64,000 bases of DNA from positions 3,844,001-3,908,000 of the forward strand of contig NZ_CP031030.1 of assembly GCF_003711225.1 (NCBI RefSeq), written 5' to 3'. The notes beneath the pieces are model-generated. The model was not told where the DNA came from. It did no database searches and saw only the letters and a program-made list of their open reading frames with translations. The position numbers were made by a program, and so were the translations under genes. The DNA is from Runella sp. SP2 (GTDB lineage Bacteria > Bacteroidota > Bacteroidia > Cytophagales > Spirosomataceae). Positions 44,145-53,836 of this stretch are shown here, piece by piece; the first letter of the stretch is position 1; the number at the start of each line of letters is the position of its first letter.

Positions 44145-45296
44145 ATGGTGGAGTGCAGACAATGCCAATCGGCAGCCGAAGTAGTGAAAGCTGGTTTTTT
44201 AAGAGGGCGCCAAAGATTCTATTGCAAGACGTGCCAAGTACATTTTACGGTAGAATTACCTTCCGTTTCTCCTCAGAAAGTCGTTCGCCAAACTACCATC
44301 ATCGACATTGCAAAATCGCTCGGAGTCGCTCCTTCTACCGTCTCGCGGGCCTTAAATGGTAGCACCGACATCAATTCGTTGACGCGGCAAGAGATTCTAC
44401 GGGTTGCCAACGAAATGGATTACCGACCTAACCTACTGGCGCAGAGCCTTCACCGTGGCGAAACCCACACGATTGGAGTGGTGATTCCTAACATCGAACG
44501 GCCTTTTTTTGCGGGAGTTTTAGCAGGGATTCAAAACGTAGCGACGGAAGCTGGCTATCGCGTGATGATTTGTCAATCAAACGAATCACATTCGACCGAA
44601 ACCCTCAACGTTCAGGCGTTAATTGCCAGTCGGGTGGATGGTCTATTAATCAGTCATTCCAAAGAAACAACTTCGTTTGAACACATTCGTTTGCAGCTCA
44701 AAAAAGGACTTCCGATTGTTCACTTTGACCGTGTTTGTAACGAAGTGGAGACGGCCAAGGTGGTTCAAGAAGATTTTGAAGGAAGTTTTGCGCTGGTCGA
44801 GCACCTCATCCAGCAGGGTTGTCGCAGAATTGCCGTTTGTGCGGGGCCACCCCAATTATTAATCAGTCAAACGCGCTTAGAAGGCTACAAAGCTGCCCTA
44901 AGATACTACGGGCTTCCTCTCGACGAAACGTTAATTTACCACACCGAATTTAAGCAAGAAGAATCGTTGGCAGCACTTAACCATTGGCTTTCACTTCCCA
45001 ATCCTCCCGACGGAATTTTTGCGGTTCATTACGGCAATGCCATTGAGCACTTGGTGGAACTCAAACGTCGTAAAATTCAAACTCCCGCCGAAATCGCCGT
45101 TGTAGGTTTTGGAGACGAACTCATTGCCGAACTCATTGAGCCTTCATTGACGGTCTTTCACCTTTTTCCGTTTGAAATGGGCGAAACGGCCGCATCATTA
45201 TTGATTGACAACATCATTCACCGCGATACCTTTAGCCCAATCATCAAAAAAATGCGAGGGGAATTACGGATTAGAAAATCGTCATCGCGGCGGTAA
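44145..45296 (+). CDS. LacI-family regulator with N-terminal zinc ribbon
   Basis: 383 aa. A LacI HTH (about 51-70: TIIDIAKSLGVAPSTVSRAL) is followed by a periplasmic-binding-protein-like ligand domain (about 105-380, for example TIGVVIPNIERPFFAGVLAGI). Unusually it does not begin at the HTH but with about 35 residues holding Cys4, Cys7, Cys27 and Cys30, and GFLRGRQRFYCKTCQVHF, which resembles the zinc ribbon at the start of IS1/InsA-type transposase proteins. No other Met precedes the HTH, so the extension is part of the protein. Divergent to the sugar locus, it is its likely repressor or activator, responding to a glucuronate-related sugar. Confidence 0.93.
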   Translation: MVECRQCQSAAEVVKAGFLRGRQRFYCKTCQVHFTVELPSVSPQKVVRQTTIIDIAKSLGVAPSTVSRALNGSTDINSLTRQEILRVANEMDYRPNLLAQSLHRGETHTIGVVIPNIERPFFAGVLAGIQNVATEAGYRVMICQSNESHSTETLNVQALIASRVDGLLISHSKETTSFEHIRLQLKKGLPIVHFDRVCNEVETAKVVQEDFEGSFALVEHLIQQGCRRIAVCAGPPQLLISQTRLEGYKAALRYYGLPLDETLIYHTEFKQEESLAALNHWLSLPNPPDGIFAVHYGNAIEHLVELKRRKIQTPAEIAVVGFGDELIAELIEPSLTVFHLFPFEMGETAASLLIDNIIHRDTFSPIIKKMRGELRIRKSSSRR

Positions 45297-45321
45297 ACCA
45301 CAAACGCCACAAAATGTATCG

Positions 45322-45737
45322 TCAAAGTATGGCCAATAGTTTGATAAATTGGCCCATGGAGACAATCGTAGTATTTTGATACGTCTCTAAACTCAGTAAA
45401 TCATCATCGCCTGTCACCAAAAAATGGGCATCACAAGCATCACATACTCCTAATAAGTAGTCATCCTAACTACAGAAGGTATTGAGGAAATTTTTACTTC
45501 TTTTAGAAACAATGTTGCTAAGGAGATAAATCTCATTACCTGATTTGGTAGGATAGTTTTTGAAAATTTCTTTCGCGAAATAACCCCTTCAAACTCACGC
45601 AACAGTTCTTTGGAATAATACACTTGTAGATGTGGATTTCTAAAAACTCTGTAATACAACGTCCTACGAGAATTTTTACTGATACAAGCCGAAATGTACC
45701 AGTTAGCATCAACTACTACCCTAATTTTTTTTCGCAT
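45322..45737 (-). pseudogene. PIN-domain toxin disrupted by a frameshift
   Basis: The frame starts at 45737 (VVVDANWYISACISKNS, the PIN start with its first Asp) and runs to a stop at 45450. Right at that point the other frame continues in the expected sense as DDYLLGVCDACDAHFLVTGD, ending QFIKLLAIL at 45322, which supplies the C-terminal PIN half with the conserved Asp residues. The frames switch at about 45461-45470; one missing base would account for it. The gene overlaps the antitoxin gene by 17 bp. Reading it as a broken toxin is strongly supported, since both halves fit one PIN family; an assembly or sequencing error remains possible. Confidence 0.85.
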
Positions 45738-45924
45738 TACGGAATGCTTTTATCTCCTCCTGAATCTCAGCAGTTGAAATATCCATATCTGGCAACTCAG
45801 CATCTAATTCGTCAAAAAGCACATCTGCCATTTGCAACTGGATTTTTTTTGCAATTGCCAATTTTTCTTTTGCTGAAAAAGCATTAAATGTTTGTATAAA
45901 TTCAACTTGTGTCATTGCCTTCAT
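45721..45924 (-). CDS. Antitoxin-like protein paired with the broken PIN toxin, 67 aa
   Basis: A helical, charged protein: MTQVEFIQTFNAFSAKEKLAIAKKIQLQMADVLFDEL, then an acidic segment and EEIKAFRNAKKN. It has the size and layout of small antitoxins encoded upstream of PIN toxins and overlaps the toxin start by 17 bp. The start may be at the second ATG (45915, MTQVEF). The neighbouring toxin is frameshifted, so the antitoxin is now probably redundant. Confidence 0.75.
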   Translation of the reverse strand: MKAMTQVEFIQTFNAFSAKEKLAIAKKIQLQMADVLFDELDAELPDMDISTAEIQEEIKAFRNAKKN

Positions 45925-45992
45925 GTCTTTCTACCTTAGATGATACTTAAACAAAAATATCATTTTTTACCCCAATTCTCAAACCACCCAAG

Positions 45993-47570
45993 TTATAACC
46001 CCCGCGGCTCTACCATCACTACTTCTTCTTTGTCTAGCACTACTTCACCTTCTGGCAATCCTTTGGGCTTACGCACAAATTTTTTGGGCGTGACAATCAC
46101 GGGGCAAAGCGTTTCCGTTCGCCGCTTTGAGTACCAAGCCGCCAACTGCGCTGCTCGTTCGATGACACTGTTCGGAATTTTGCGCCCTGCCTTGTATTTC
46201 ACCACCACATGCGAGCCCGATACGTCACGGGCGTGCAACCACAAATCTTCTTTGTAAGCGTATTTTTTGGTCAATAAATCGTTGTTTTTTGCATTTTTTC
46301 CAATCAAAATCACGTAGCCTTCAAACTCAGTATGTTTAAATAATTGGGTAGGAGAAAGGATAGGCGCATCGGTCAGCAGGCTATTGTTTTTCAAATACTT
46401 CCGCAGCAACTTCAACGATTCAAACGCTTCTATTTCTTGTAAATGGTTCTTCAAGTCCTCTAGTTCTCCCTCGCGCAACGCGATGTTTTCTTGCAGTTTT
46501 TCAATTTCAATCCGTTCGTTTTTCGCTTTTCGGTAATACGTTTCGGCATTTCGCTGGGGCGAAAGGTCAGGCTTTAACTTAATGTCAATATCTTTATCTC
46601 GGTAAAAATCAAATAAAGTAACTCGTTCGGCACGCTCAGGAATTTGATGAAGATTGGCCATCAAAATATGCCCAATTTCCTCATTTTTCACATCTCCATC
46701 CACCGTTACCAGTTTTTGGAACGCTTCCTCCAAATAATTTTCGGTGCGTTGAATTCGCTTTTGAAGCATCCGAACCGCTTCCGATTTTTCCTTGGAAATG
46801 ACCCCAATCCGATTGTAGGTCAAATAAAAATCGTTGAGGGCCTCAATCGGGTTGGTATGACTGCGAATGACCTCGCCCAGCGGCACCAACGAAAACGTAA
46901 TTTGGTACTGCCACGTAGCAATGTAATACGTTGGATGCTCTAGCTTCTGAAGTACGTCTTGAATCAATGTCCACTTTTCTAAGCCAACTGACGGCTGACT
47001 AGTGAGTGCTGACGGCTGCTCTAAATACGCATTGACTTCCTTCCCAAAAGTCGGAAATAGCTTTCGATGATCGTACCCAGCCGCTTCAAATGCCTCCCAA
47101 GTTTGGTCGAGTTCGCGGTCGAGTTTGGATAGTTCTAATGTGTTGTCCGAAACGAGTTTGTTATGAAACAAATCAATCACGGTTTCTTCCTGAAACAACA
47201 CCGCATTGGAACGATTTCCAAAGAGTTTAAAGACCAAGGTATAATTATTTTCCAGCACCAACCCAAAGGCTCGTTCGTTTTTAAACTGCCGCACGTCAAC
47301 CACTTCCAAATCGTACAATATCTCAAACAAATCAACGCTGTTGTGGCGCGCGCGGCTAAAATCCTCGGGAAAATGCAGGCAAGCAAAGTCGGGACGCAGG
47401 GTAGCACGGAGAAAAAACGGACGGTAATAGTTGTTTTTGCCTCGGGCGTGCGCCAAGACAATCACCAACTCGTCTTTCTCTTGGCTGAAACATTCCATGA
47501 ACTTCAACCCAACCACCAACGGCCGCAACGCTTGGCTCAACTGCCGCAAAAAATGATAATTCTGATACAT
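45993..47570 (-). CDS. rqcH: NFACT-family protein (RqcH-like)
   Basis: 525 aa, slightly shorter than the usual 560-570. The N-terminal NFACT-N domain starts MYQNYHFLRQLSQALRP; two HhH/coiled-coil regions follow (about 260-390, RMLQKRIQRTENYLEEAF), and the C-terminal NFACT-R domain has the family hallmark DLWLHARDVSGSHVVVKYKAG and AAWYSKRR. RqcH recruits tRNA-Ala to the stalled 50S ribosome and adds Ala tails for degradation by ClpXP; clpP lies 129 bp upstream on the same strand. The NER at the position of the B. subtilis NDR motif is a mild change. The start is nearly leaderless. Confidence 0.92.
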   Translation of the reverse strand: MYQNYHFLRQLSQALRPLVVGLKFMECFSQEKDELVIVLAHARGKNNYYRPFFLRATLRPDFACLHFPEDFSRARHNSVDLFEILYDLEVVDVRQFKNERAFGLVLENNYTLVFKLFGNRSNAVLFQEETVIDLFHNKLVSDNTLELSKLDRELDQTWEAFEAAGYDHRKLFPTFGKEVNAYLEQPSALTSQPSVGLEKWTLIQDVLQKLEHPTYYIATWQYQITFSLVPLGEVIRSHTNPIEALNDFYLTYNRIGVISKEKSEAVRMLQKRIQRTENYLEEAFQKLVTVDGDVKNEEIGHILMANLHQIPERAERVTLFDFYRDKDIDIKLKPDLSPQRNAETYYRKAKNERIEIEKLQENIALREGELEDLKNHLQEIEAFESLKLLRKYLKNNSLLTDAPILSPTQLFKHTEFEGYVILIGKNAKNNDLLTKKYAYKEDLWLHARDVSGSHVVVKYKAGRKIPNSVIERAAQLAAWYSKRRTETLCPVIVTPKKFVRKPKGLPEGEVVLDKEEVVMVEPRGL

Positions 47571-47574
47571 ACCG

Positions 47575-47582
47575 CAAAGGTA
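47575..47582 (-). promoter_or_regulatory. -7 element directly at the start of the NFACT gene
   Basis: The minus strand reads TACCTTTG, ending 4 bp before the ATG. Transcription would begin at or close to the start codon, so the message would be leaderless. Confidence 0.55.
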
Positions 47583-47649
47583 ATGAGGAGTTGGCAGTTT
47601 ACAGTAAATAGCCCAACTTAGCCAACGATGTTTTGGTCAAAAAACAAAA

Positions 47650-47680
47650 AACGCCAGTAGGCTTACAACCCACTGGCGTT
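47650..47680 (-). terminator. Terminator after clpP
   Basis: AACGCCAGTGGG pairs with CCTACTGGCGTT across a seven-base loop on the minus strand and is followed by TTTTTGTTTTTTG. It lies 19 bp after the stop at 47699. Confidence 0.85.
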
Positions 47681-47698
47681 CATTACAAAGAGGTTAGC

Positions 47699-48373
47699 TT
47701 ATTTCTCTCTTACCAAAACTTCGTCGATAAGACCGTACGCTTTTGCTTCTTCGGCGCGCATCCACTTATCGCGATCAGAGTCTCTTTCGATGGTTTCAAT
47801 CGTTTGTCCTGTGTGATTAGCCAAAATTTCGTACAATTCACCACGTAACTTCACGATTTCGCGGGCAGTGATTTCGATGTCAACCGATTGCCCTTGTGCT
47901 CCACCCGACGGCTGGTGAATCATGATGCGAGCGTGTGGAAGTGCCGCACGCTTGCCAGCAGCACCACCCGCCAAAAGCACGGCTCCCATCGACGCCGCGA
48001 GGCTCGTACAGACCGTGGCTACGTCAGGACGAACGTACTGCATCGTGTCATAAATACCCAAACCTGCATACACCGACCCACCTGGGCTATTGAGGTACAT
48101 CAAAATATCTTTCTTAGGGTCAGCCGATTCCAAAAACAACAATTGTGCTACAACGATGTTCGCGATTTGGTCATCGACAGGCATACCAAAGAAAATGATA
48201 CGGTCGGCCATTAAACGCGAAAATACATCTACTTCACGGAAGTTCATGGGGCGCTCTTCGATGATAGCGCGGGTCATATTTTCGACGGTGTGGTTCATGT
48301 ATCCATCTACCGTAAGGCCATTCATGCCGAGGTGTTTTACTGCGTACTTTCTAAATTCTTGTCCGTGATTCAT
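47699..48373 (-). CDS. clpP: ATP-dependent Clp protease proteolytic subunit
   Basis: 224 aa, usual ClpP length. The catalytic triad is visible: Ser128 in [10 protein letters not shown], His153 in [13 protein letters not shown] and Asp202 in RDSDRDKWM. The handle and active-site region ([12 protein letters not shown]) are conserved. The 14-subunit ring degrades proteins delivered by ClpX or ClpA. The gene is monocistronic and ends in a good terminator; the NFACT/RqcH-like gene follows on the same strand. Confidence 0.98.
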   Translation of the reverse strand: MNHGQEFRKYAVKHLGMNGLTVDGYMNHTVENMTRAIIEERPMNFREVDVFSRLMADRIIFFGMPVDDQIANIVVAQLLFLESADPKKDILMYLNSPGGSVYAGLGIYDTMQYVRPDVATVCTSLAASMGAVLLAGGAAGKRAALPHARIMIHQPSGGAQGQSVDIEITAREIVKLRGELYEILANHTGQTIETIERDSDRDKWMRAEEAKAYGLIDEVLVREK

Positions 48374-48495
48374 GGTAACTTAACTTTATATGTTTATTTT
48401 GTGTTTACTGAACATAAAATGCAAACGCTTGGTTCGACAGGCAAAAATGCAGAATTTAGCGTTTGCTTGTTGTCAGTTAAACCAACAAATTATCG

Positions 48496-49107
48496 GTGGA
48501 AGCGAGATTAGCGATGTGGAACATTCTGGAACGTCATGTTCCAGCCCCTTCTGTAGCCTATTGTTACGACCTATGGGAACGTTATCAGTTTGATTTTGTG
48601 GTGACTCGTCCGCGACACACCCGTTTGGGCGATTTTACGGCAAAACCCAATCAACGTGAGCGAATTACGGTCAATAACAACCTCAATCCTTATAATTTCC
48701 TCATCACGTACCTTCACGAAATCGCCCACCTCGAAGTGCATCGTTCGTACAAACGTCGCCAGCCTCCACACGGAAAAGCGTGGAAAACGCATTTTCGCGC
48801 ATTATTACTGCCTACCCTGAACGAACAAACATTTCCCGCATCGATTTTGTCCCCGCTTACGCTATATTCTCATAACCCAACCGCCTCTACGGGTACTTTC
48901 TTACCACTCATGCAGGCCATCAAAAACGTGGATGCACCGCATTCGGATTTGGTCATGGTAAGTGAGTTGTCGGAAGGACAAGCGTTTCGATTACAGCAAA
49001 AAGTCTTTATCCGAGGCACGCAGCGCCGCACTCGCATCGTTTGTATTGAAAGAACCTCGCAAAAAAAATACTTAGTCGCCGCCCACGCTTGGGTAGAACG
49101 GCTGTAG
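48496..49107 (+). CDS. SprT-like zinc metalloprotein, 203 aa
   Basis: The SprT-like core has the HExxH zinc motif in YLHEIAHLEVHRSYKRR (about residues 73-90) with a further His in PHGKAWKTHFRALL. SprT-like proteins include DNA-protein crosslink proteases (SPRTN) and bacterial homologues of uncertain function. The start is a GTG at 48496 or an ATG at 48514 (MWNILERHV); the frame is closed by TAA at 48478 upstream. It is divergent from clpP and precedes porU, but no joint promoter is evident. Confidence 0.88.
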   Translation: MEARLAMWNILERHVPAPSVAYCYDLWERYQFDFVVTRPRHTRLGDFTAKPNQRERITVNNNLNPYNFLITYLHEIAHLEVHRSYKRRQPPHGKAWKTHFRALLLPTLNEQTFPASILSPLTLYSHNPTASTGTFLPLMQAIKNVDAPHSDLVMVSELSEGQAFRLQQKVFIRGTQRRTRIVCIERTSQKKYLVAAHAWVERL

Positions 49108-49147
49108 TATTCTTTGGGAAACGATATACAAAAGCAGCATCTTATTC

Positions 49148-52100
49148 GTGAAATTTTTACTCACATATCGCTTTATTGGAAAGGTGCTAGGCGCGCTCCT
49201 CCTATCCTTAGTATTATTGGCTACGACAAGTTGGGGGCAAAATCAAAATTCGGTTCTTGCAAGTGGAAAGTGGTTTAAAATTGGAGTTACGCAAACGGGA
49301 GTCTATCGACTTGATGCGCCATTTTTTAAAAAACTGGGAATTCCTCTCAACGAAATTAACCCAAAAAACATCCGTTTGTTTGGAAATGGCGGGTATATGC
49401 TTCCTCAATCAAACGCCCAAAACAGGGCAAGCGATTTAACCGAAAATGCTGTTTTCGTTAAGGGGGAAAACGATGGCAAATTTGACGAAGGTGACGCCCT
49501 TTGGTTTTGGGGACAAAGTCCGCACGAAATTCGCTACAACACAGCCGAAAAACGCCTTAAACACCAGCTCAATCTCTACGCCGACACTACTTTTTACTTT
49601 TTACAACTAGACGCTACCCAAGCGGGGCTTCGACTATCGACCTATCCCTCAGGAAATTCGGGAGCGATACAAACTACCTTTGACGATTACGTTTTTCGGG
49701 AAAGTGAAATTTATAATCGGGTGCAATCGGGACGAGAGTGGTGGGGTGAGTATTTTGGCAATCAAACACGTCAAGATTTTTCGGCCGATTTGGAAGGTTT
49801 ACTTCCTAACAGCCCCGTTAAAGTGACGGTCGCCAGCGTAGCCGCCGCGCAAGTCACGACCAAATTTGTGGTGGGGATCAATGGGCAAACCTTAGGCGAA
49901 CAAACCATGGGAACGGTCACAACTTATCGCTACGATTCCAAAGGTTTGCGAACCCAAAAAACCTACGATGGCCAACTTTCAAACGCAACCACGAGAGTCA
50001 CTACCTCCCTGACCTTCGACAAAGCAGGACAAGCCAATGCCGAAGGGTATTTAGATTTTTTTGGATTGCAAATTCAGCGCAGCCTTCGTTTATACACCCA
50101 ACCCACTGTTTTTCAATCCCTTGCTTCGTTAACCCAAGATTCAGTTCGCTATCAGATAAGTCAGGCCAATGCTCAAATGCAACTTTGGGACGTGACCAAT
50201 CCGCTACGTCCTGCCGCCCAATCATTTCGCTTATCGGGAACAGAGGCTATTTTTGGTACTTCAGGAAAAATACTTCGTCGGTTTGTGGCTTTTTCGGAAA
50301 CACAATTGTTGACTCCAATTTCTGCACAAGCTGTTTCCAACCAGAATCTTCGCACTCTTTCAACTCCTAACTTACTCATCATCACGTCACCCATCTGGCT
50401 TAAACAAGCACAACGGCTCGCTACTTTTCGCCGTCAAAACGATGGGTTGGATGTCATCGTCGTCACCACAAATCAAGTCTATAACGAGTTTGCATCGGGG
50501 CAAGCTGACCCGACCGCCATTCGTGATTATGCTAAATTATTGAACAATCGCCAACCCAATACCCTCAAGTATTTGTTGCTTTTTGGTGATGCAACGTATG
50601 ATTATAAAAACAACCTCAAGGCATTTTCACCGCTTGAAATGACCTATTTTGTGCCGTCTTACGAAAGTCGCGAGTCGGGGCACCCTGTACTGAGCTTTAC
50701 GTCCGACGACTATTTTGGGTTTCTTAAACCTACCGATGGAGAATGGATTGAGGATTTTAGTGGGAATCATTTGCTCGACATTGGCGTAGGACGTTTGCCC
50801 GTCAAAACTACTGCCGAAGCCGAAACTGTAGTGGATAAATTAATCAGATACGTAGCGAAACGAAGTAGAGGAAAGTGGCAGCAAAAAATTGCGTTTGTCG
50901 CTGACGATGGCGATGCCAATTTGCACCAACAAGATGCCGAAAACTTATCGACGCAAATTGCTTCGAAGACAACCTCTTACGAACTTCAAAAGGTCTATGT
51001 CGATGCTTTCCCCCAAATTGGCACTCCCGTGCACGCCCCCGAAGCAAGCAAAACCATCGACAAACTGATTGACGAAGGCGTTTTGATTATGAACTATACA
51101 GGTCACGGTGGCATTTCCATTTGGGCTGATGAACAGATTGTTACGCTTCAAAATATCCTAAACTGGCGAAATCTCGACAATCTGCCGTTGATGATTACGG
51201 CCACCTGTGAATTTGGCCGATACGATAACCCTGGCGAAGTGTCAGGCGCCGAATTGGCCGTTTTGAGTCCAAGGGGTGGCGCCATTGCCATGCTGACCAC
51301 CGCACGCCCCGTGTATGCCAGTACCAATTTTTTATTGAATGAAGCATTTTACGAAAGCGCCCTCGAACGCACCAGCGGGGATGTACCGCGCTTGGGAGAT
51401 TTGATGCGAATGACCAAAAATAAAAGCTTCAGCGGCATTTTTAACCGAAACTTTACGCTTCTCGGTGATCCTTCATTGCGCCTCAACTACCCCGATTTTG
51501 ACGTTGAAATAACAACACAGGACACCCTAAAAGCAGGCGGAAAGGCCCGAATAAGCGGCCAAATTAAACTTGGGAATGCCATCGTGAACGATTTCAATGG
51601 AGTGGCAAGTATCAGTGTCTTTGACAAAGAAAACCAGCTAATGACACTCGGTAGCGAAGATAGCAAAATGCCTTACAAGCAGTTTAAAAGTAAGATTTTT
51701 GAAGGAAAAGTAAGCATTAAAAATGGCTTATTTGCCGTCGATTTTGTTGTCCCCAAAAACATTGACACAAAACTCGGAAACGGGCTGGTACAAGTCTATG
51801 CCATCAACGCCGACAGTAGCGCCAGTGCCTTGGGAGGAAGCCGTAAAGTAGTGGTGGGCGGAATCAACACCAACCTCAACGACACCCAGCCTCCCGTGGT
51901 TCAGCTTTACCTCAACGACGAAAACTTTGTGGAAGGCAGCCAAGTTGATGACAGCCCACTTTTCATCGCAAACCTTTCCGACGACAACGGAATTAATGTG
52001 CTGCAACCTATGACGTTAACCCTCAATGACACCCTTTCTGTAGTGGTAAACGATTATTTTTCGGCTAGTCAAGACAATTTTAAACGCGGTACCATTCGTT

Positions 52101-52522
52101 ATCCCTTAAAAAAATTACCTACAGGTGACTACCTCCTCCGACTAAAAGTCGCAGACACATATACTAATTGGAACGAAAGTACGTTAAGTTTTAAGATAGG
52201 CAAAGAATCGGCTATTGTGAAAAACATCATCGCCTATCCTAATCCATTTGTAGAACAAGCCACCCTACAAGTAGAGCTGGTCAATGAAGGAGAAGATGTC
52301 GAAGTAACAACAACAATTTTCGACGTCAGTGGGAATTTGGTACGAAGCGAAACACAGACCATTTACAATTCGGATGATATCCTAACCACCATGACTTGGA
52401 ACGCCGCTACGCACTACCGCCAACCCGTACCCGCTGGCGTTTATGTGTATCGAGTTACTGTGAAATCACTTACTCGCCAACAGGCTCAAACCGTGGGTGG
52501 TAAGTTAATAAAACCAAAATAG
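49148..52522 (+). CDS. porU: Type IX secretion system sortase PorU
   Basis: 1124 aa with a GTG start and signal peptide (about 1-30, cleaved near SWGQ). The gingipain-like C25 peptidase domain (about 410-790) has the catalytic His in IMNYTGHGGISIWADE and Cys in LMITATCEFGRYDNPGEVSG. The C-terminus carries a type IX sorting-like domain (about 1030-1124, AYPNPFVEQATLQVE, PAGVYVYRVTV). PorU removes the sorting domain of secreted cargo and attaches it to lipopolysaccharide at the cell surface. It is followed after 84 bp by porV, its usual partner. Confidence 0.96.
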   Translation: MKFLLTYRFIGKVLGALLLSLVLLATTSWGQNQNSVLASGKWFKIGVTQTGVYRLDAPFFKKLGIPLNEINPKNIRLFGNGGYMLPQSNAQNRASDLTENAVFVKGENDGKFDEGDALWFWGQSPHEIRYNTAEKRLKHQLNLYADTTFYFLQLDATQAGLRLSTYPSGNSGAIQTTFDDYVFRESEIYNRVQSGREWWGEYFGNQTRQDFSADLEGLLPNSPVKVTVASVAAAQVTTKFVVGINGQTLGEQTMGTVTTYRYDSKGLRTQKTYDGQLSNATTRVTTSLTFDKAGQANAEGYLDFFGLQIQRSLRLYTQPTVFQSLASLTQDSVRYQISQANAQMQLWDVTNPLRPAAQSFRLSGTEAIFGTSGKILRRFVAFSETQLLTPISAQAVSNQNLRTLSTPNLLIITSPIWLKQAQRLATFRRQNDGLDVIVVTTNQVYNEFASGQADPTAIRDYAKLLNNRQPNTLKYLLLFGDATYDYKNNLKAFSPLEMTYFVPSYESRESGHPVLSFTSDDYFGFLKPTDGEWIEDFSGNHLLDIGVGRLPVKTTAEAETVVDKLIRYVAKRSRGKWQQKIAFVADDGDANLHQQDAENLSTQIASKTTSYELQKVYVDAFPQIGTPVHAPEASKTIDKLIDEGVLIMNYTGHGGISIWADEQIVTLQNILNWRNLDNLPLMITATCEFGRYDNPGEVSGAELAVLSPRGGAIAMLTTARPVYASTNFLLNEAFYESALERTSGDVPRLGDLMRMTKNKSFSGIFNRNFTLLGDPSLRLNYPDFDVEITTQDTLKAGGKARISGQIKLGNAIVNDFNGVASISVFDKENQLMTLGSEDSKMPYKQFKSKIFEGKVSIKNGLFAVDFVVPKNIDTKLGNGLVQVYAINADSSASALGGSRKVVVGGINTNLNDTQPPVVQLYLNDENFVEGSQVDDSPLFIANLSDDNGINVLQPMTLTLNDTLSVVVNDYFSASQDNFKRGTIRYPLKKLPTGDYLLRLKVADTYTNWNESTLSFKIGKESAIVKNIIAYPNPFVEQATLQVELVNEGEDVEVTTTIFDVSGNLVRSETQTIYNSDDILTTMTWNAATHYRQPVPAGVYVYRVTVKSLTRQQAQTVGGKLIKPK

Positions 52523-52542
52523 ATTTTGAAAATAGGAATTAC

Positions 52543-52550
52543 TATCTTTG
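52543..52550 (+). promoter_or_regulatory. Candidate -7 element upstream of porV
   Basis: TATCTTTG matches TAnnTTTG and lies 56 bp before the porV ATG. A TTTG at 52525-52528 is present but only 14 bp away, short of the usual spacing, so porV may also be expressed from upstream. Confidence 0.4.
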
Positions 52551-52606
52551 CGTGTTTTAAAATAAATGTACGTCTCTTGACACAGTCACATTTCTTCCAT
52601 TTCCTT

Positions 52607-53818
52607 ATGCTAAGAAAAACCTCTCCCGTCGTCGCTTTGGTGGGTCTTTGTATTTCTTTCATCTCTTCGGCTCAAGGTCCAACTACTGCAGGCCAAGACA
52701 GTTCTGGAATTAATCCAGTAATTGCTTCCGTTCCCTTTGCGGCTTTTACCCCTGATGCTCGTAGTGCTGCGTTGGGAGATGCGGGTGCTGCCCTAAGCCC
52801 AGATGCAAATGCTATGTACTGGGGTGCGGCTAAATTAGCTCAAGCAACCAAAAACTACGGAGTCTCTTTTTCATATACACCATGGCTTCGCAACGTAACT
52901 GAAGATATGTATTTTGCGTATCTATCTGGCTTCAAAAAAATTGGCAAAAACCAAGCAGTGGGTGTTAGCCTTATGTATTTTGACCACGGCATGTTTCAGG
53001 CGCGTAATACCTTTGGAACTTTGCTAGGCAACTATTACTCTAACGAATTTTTTGCCTCAGTAGCCTATTCTCGTAAACTTTCGGATAAGTTTTCAATGGG
53101 CTTGAACCTCAAATACATCAACTCCAATCTTGGGGGAGGTGTTCAAGTAATGGGGAACTCTGCCCTTAAACCTGGTACAACTGCCGCGGGTGACTTGAGT
53201 GCTTTTTACCAAACTGAAGACATTGACCCTGGAACTGGCAAAGGCTGGGGTTATTCGTTCGGCTTAATGCTTCAGAACATTGGGGGTAAGGTAAACTATG
53301 GCGGTACTGATAGTGGCTTTATTCCAACGACCTTTAAATTCGGTGGGGCAGCAACTCGCCACATCGACCCTTACAACAAGATTACCTTCACCATGGATTT
53401 GAACAAGTTGATGATTCCAACGCCCCCAATTCGTGACGCGTCAGGAAGAATCACGTCGGGTAAAGACCCCAACCGTAGCAGCATTGCCGCCATGTTTAGT
53501 TCATTTTCGGATGCACCAGGTGGCACAAGCGAAGAACTTCGTGAGTTTATGATTTCGGCAGGAGCTGAGTATTGGTATAACGAAGTATTTGCCGTACGGG
53601 CAGGATACTTCAATGAAGCTAGAACCAAAGGAAATCGCAAGTACTTTACCGTTGGTTTTGGGGCACGTATCCAACAGCGTTATGGTATTGATTTTGCTTA
53701 CTTGATGCCACAAACACAAGGTAGCCCATTGGCCAATACCTTCCGCGTATCACTCATCGTAGATATGTTCAAAAAAGCCGCCGATATGGCGATTGATAAC
53801 AACGAAAGCGAGAACTAA
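52607..53818 (+). CDS. porV: Type IX secretion system outer membrane protein PorV
   Basis: 403 aa from ATG 52607 (MLRKTSPVVALVGL, the signal peptide); longer starts encode unlikely residues. The family signature SVPFAAFTPDARSAALGDAG (about 44-63) follows the signal peptide, and the rest is a 14-strand FadL-like barrel ending in SLIVDMFKKA. PorV shuttles cargo from the translocon to the PorU sortase complex. It lies directly downstream of porU, and a strong terminator follows. Confidence 0.97.
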   Translation: MLRKTSPVVALVGLCISFISSAQGPTTAGQDSSGINPVIASVPFAAFTPDARSAALGDAGAALSPDANAMYWGAAKLAQATKNYGVSFSYTPWLRNVTEDMYFAYLSGFKKIGKNQAVGVSLMYFDHGMFQARNTFGTLLGNYYSNEFFASVAYSRKLSDKFSMGLNLKYINSNLGGGVQVMGNSALKPGTTAAGDLSAFYQTEDIDPGTGKGWGYSFGLMLQNIGGKVNYGGTDSGFIPTTFKFGGAATRHIDPYNKITFTMDLNKLMIPTPPIRDASGRITSGKDPNRSSIAAMFSSFSDAPGGTSEELREFMISAGAEYWYNEVFAVRAGYFNEARTKGNRKYFTVGFGARIQQRYGIDFAYLMPQTQGSPLANTFRVSLIVDMFKKAADMAIDNNESEN

Positions 53819-53836
53819 TCATACTCGTTTTTCAAA

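Noticed and set aside
52525-52550. Full porV promoter with -33 and -7 elements
   Set aside because: The TTTG and TATCTTTG boxes are only 14 bases apart, so only the -7 element is listed.
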